Assembly (NCBI GenBank): GCA_018883305.1
Contig: VEQI01000047.1
Location: 1-13,637 of the forward strand
DNA from: Limnohabitans sp.
GTDB lineage: Bacteria > Pseudomonadota > Gammaproteobacteria > Burkholderiales > Burkholderiaceae_C
Length of the DNA stretch: 13,637 nt
Direction: 5' to 3'
Shown: positions 13,103-13,637 of the stretch, piece by piece
How the letters are laid out: each line of letters begins with the position of its first letter
Numbering within the stretch: the first letter of the stretch is position 1
Notes under the pieces: generated by a model
Told to the model about the DNA's origin: nothing
The model's input: the letters and a program-made list of their open reading frames with translations, nothing else
Database searches by the model: none
Made by a program: the position numbers and the translations under genes

Positions 13103-13637
13103 ATGGCATTCTTTCTGGAAACCCTGTTTGGCGGCCTGATGGCCGGCATGCTCTATTCCCTGGTGGCCCTCGGCTTCGTGCTGATTTTCAAGGCCTCAGG
13201 GGTGTTCAACTTTGCGCAAGGCGCGATGGTGCTGTTCGCCGCGCTGGCCATGGCCCGCTTCTCCGAGTGGATTCCGCAGTGGCTGGGGCTGGACAGCAAA
13301 TTGCTGGGTAACCTGCTGGCATTTACGGTCTCTACCGTGCTGATGTTCATGCTGGCCTGGCTGATCGAGCGATTGGTGTTGCGCCATCTGGTGAACCAGG
13401 AAGGCGTGACGCTCTTGATGGCCACGCTGGGCATCACTTACTTCATTGACGGCTTCGGCCAGACGCTGTTTGGCAGTGACATCTACAAGATCGACGTGGG
13501 CATGCCCAAAGACCCGATGTTCGTGCTGGAAGGCCTGTTTGAAGGCGGCGTACTGATCAACCAGGAAGACGTGATTGCGGCGGTGGTGGCGGCGGTGTTG
13601 GTGGCGGCCTTGTCGCTCTTCTTTCAGAAGACAGGCA
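13103..13637 (+). CDS. ABC transporter permease, LivH type (3' end off the window)
   Basis: This is an inner-membrane permease subunit of the same importer. The first 178 codons are visible and open to the window end. They show several hydrophobic segments: residues about 7-30 (GGLMAGMLYSLVALGFVLIF), 38-50, 70-90, and a further stretch rich in Ala and Val near the cut. The start GLMAGMLYSLVALG followed by SGVFNFAQGAMV matches the LivH signature VxNFAxG. A ribosome site, AAAGGA at 13090-13095, lies 7 bases before the ATG. A LivM permease, a binding protein and a LivF ATPase are expected to the right but are not visible. Confidence 0.93.
   Translation, partial: MAFFLETLFGGLMAGMLYSLVALGFVLIFKASGVFNFAQGAMVLFAALAMARFSEWIPQWLGLDSKLLGNLLAFTVSTVLMFMLAWLIERLVLRHLVNQEGVTLLMATLGITYFIDGFGQTLFGSDIYKIDVGMPKDPMFVLEGLFEGGVLINQEDVIAAVVAAVLVAALSLFFQKTG

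Noticed and set aside
12154..13149. A 331-codon minus-strand frame opposite the LivG gene
   Set aside because: It is the complement of a gene with all ABC ATPase motifs; its His/Val/Ala-rich translation is a shadow.
13570..13610. A GGC/GTG-rich low-complexity stretch that looked like a tandem repeat
   Set aside because: It encodes an Ala/Val-rich membrane helix of the LivH permease and has no regular repeat unit.
1..13637. A possible mobile island, defence system, CRISPR array or tRNA attachment site
   Set aside because: No direct repeats at boundaries, transposase, integrase, tRNA-like fold or regularly spaced repeats were seen, and all genes fit one base composition and a catabolic or housekeeping theme.

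Overview
The window looks like a stretch of a betaproteobacterial chromosome, most likely Burkholderiales and close to Comamonadaceae. This is inferred from the G+C-rich coding style, the tandem Bug/TctC binding proteins, the DUF1840 protein and the HtpG and RluF sequences. No rRNA, tRNA, insertion sequence, phage gene or CRISPR array was seen. Gene density is high. All intergenic gaps are under 200 bases, so there is no gene-free stretch above 300 bases.

Left part (1-2866): an aryl-CoA ligase of the 2-aminobenzoate-CoA ligase type runs leftward off the edge. It is divergent from a two-gene unit encoding a DUF1840 protein and the stress response kinase SrkA, whose reading frames overlap by 4 bases. 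The 137-base divergent spacer holds an AT-rich dyad and a short self-complementary hairpin.

Middle (2879-6615): a leftward fumarylacetoacetate hydrolase (FAH) family gene is divergent from a rightward run of two Bug-type periplasmic binding proteins and a ModA-like solute-binding-fold protein with no signal peptide. Together with the ligase this suggests catabolism or uptake of organic or aromatic acids; the substrates cannot be read from sequence.

Housekeeping block (6623-10189, all leftward): htpG (Hsp90) with a good sigma-32-type promoter, the pseudouridine synthase rluF, and a Crp/Fnr-family regulator 10 bases upstream of rluF.

Right part (10358-13637): divergent from the regulator is an operon of a long-chain-type acyl-CoA synthetase, a LivG-type ABC ATPase (ATGA overlap) and a LivH-type permease cut by the window end. 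It looks like an importer coupled to CoA activation of an unidentified carboxylic acid, with the Crp/Fnr protein as the obvious candidate regulator. The leader of this operon carries nested and mutually exclusive inverted repeats, the most striking non-coding signal here. No clearly new multi-gene system is visible. The findings are leads on regulation and on unassigned proteins.
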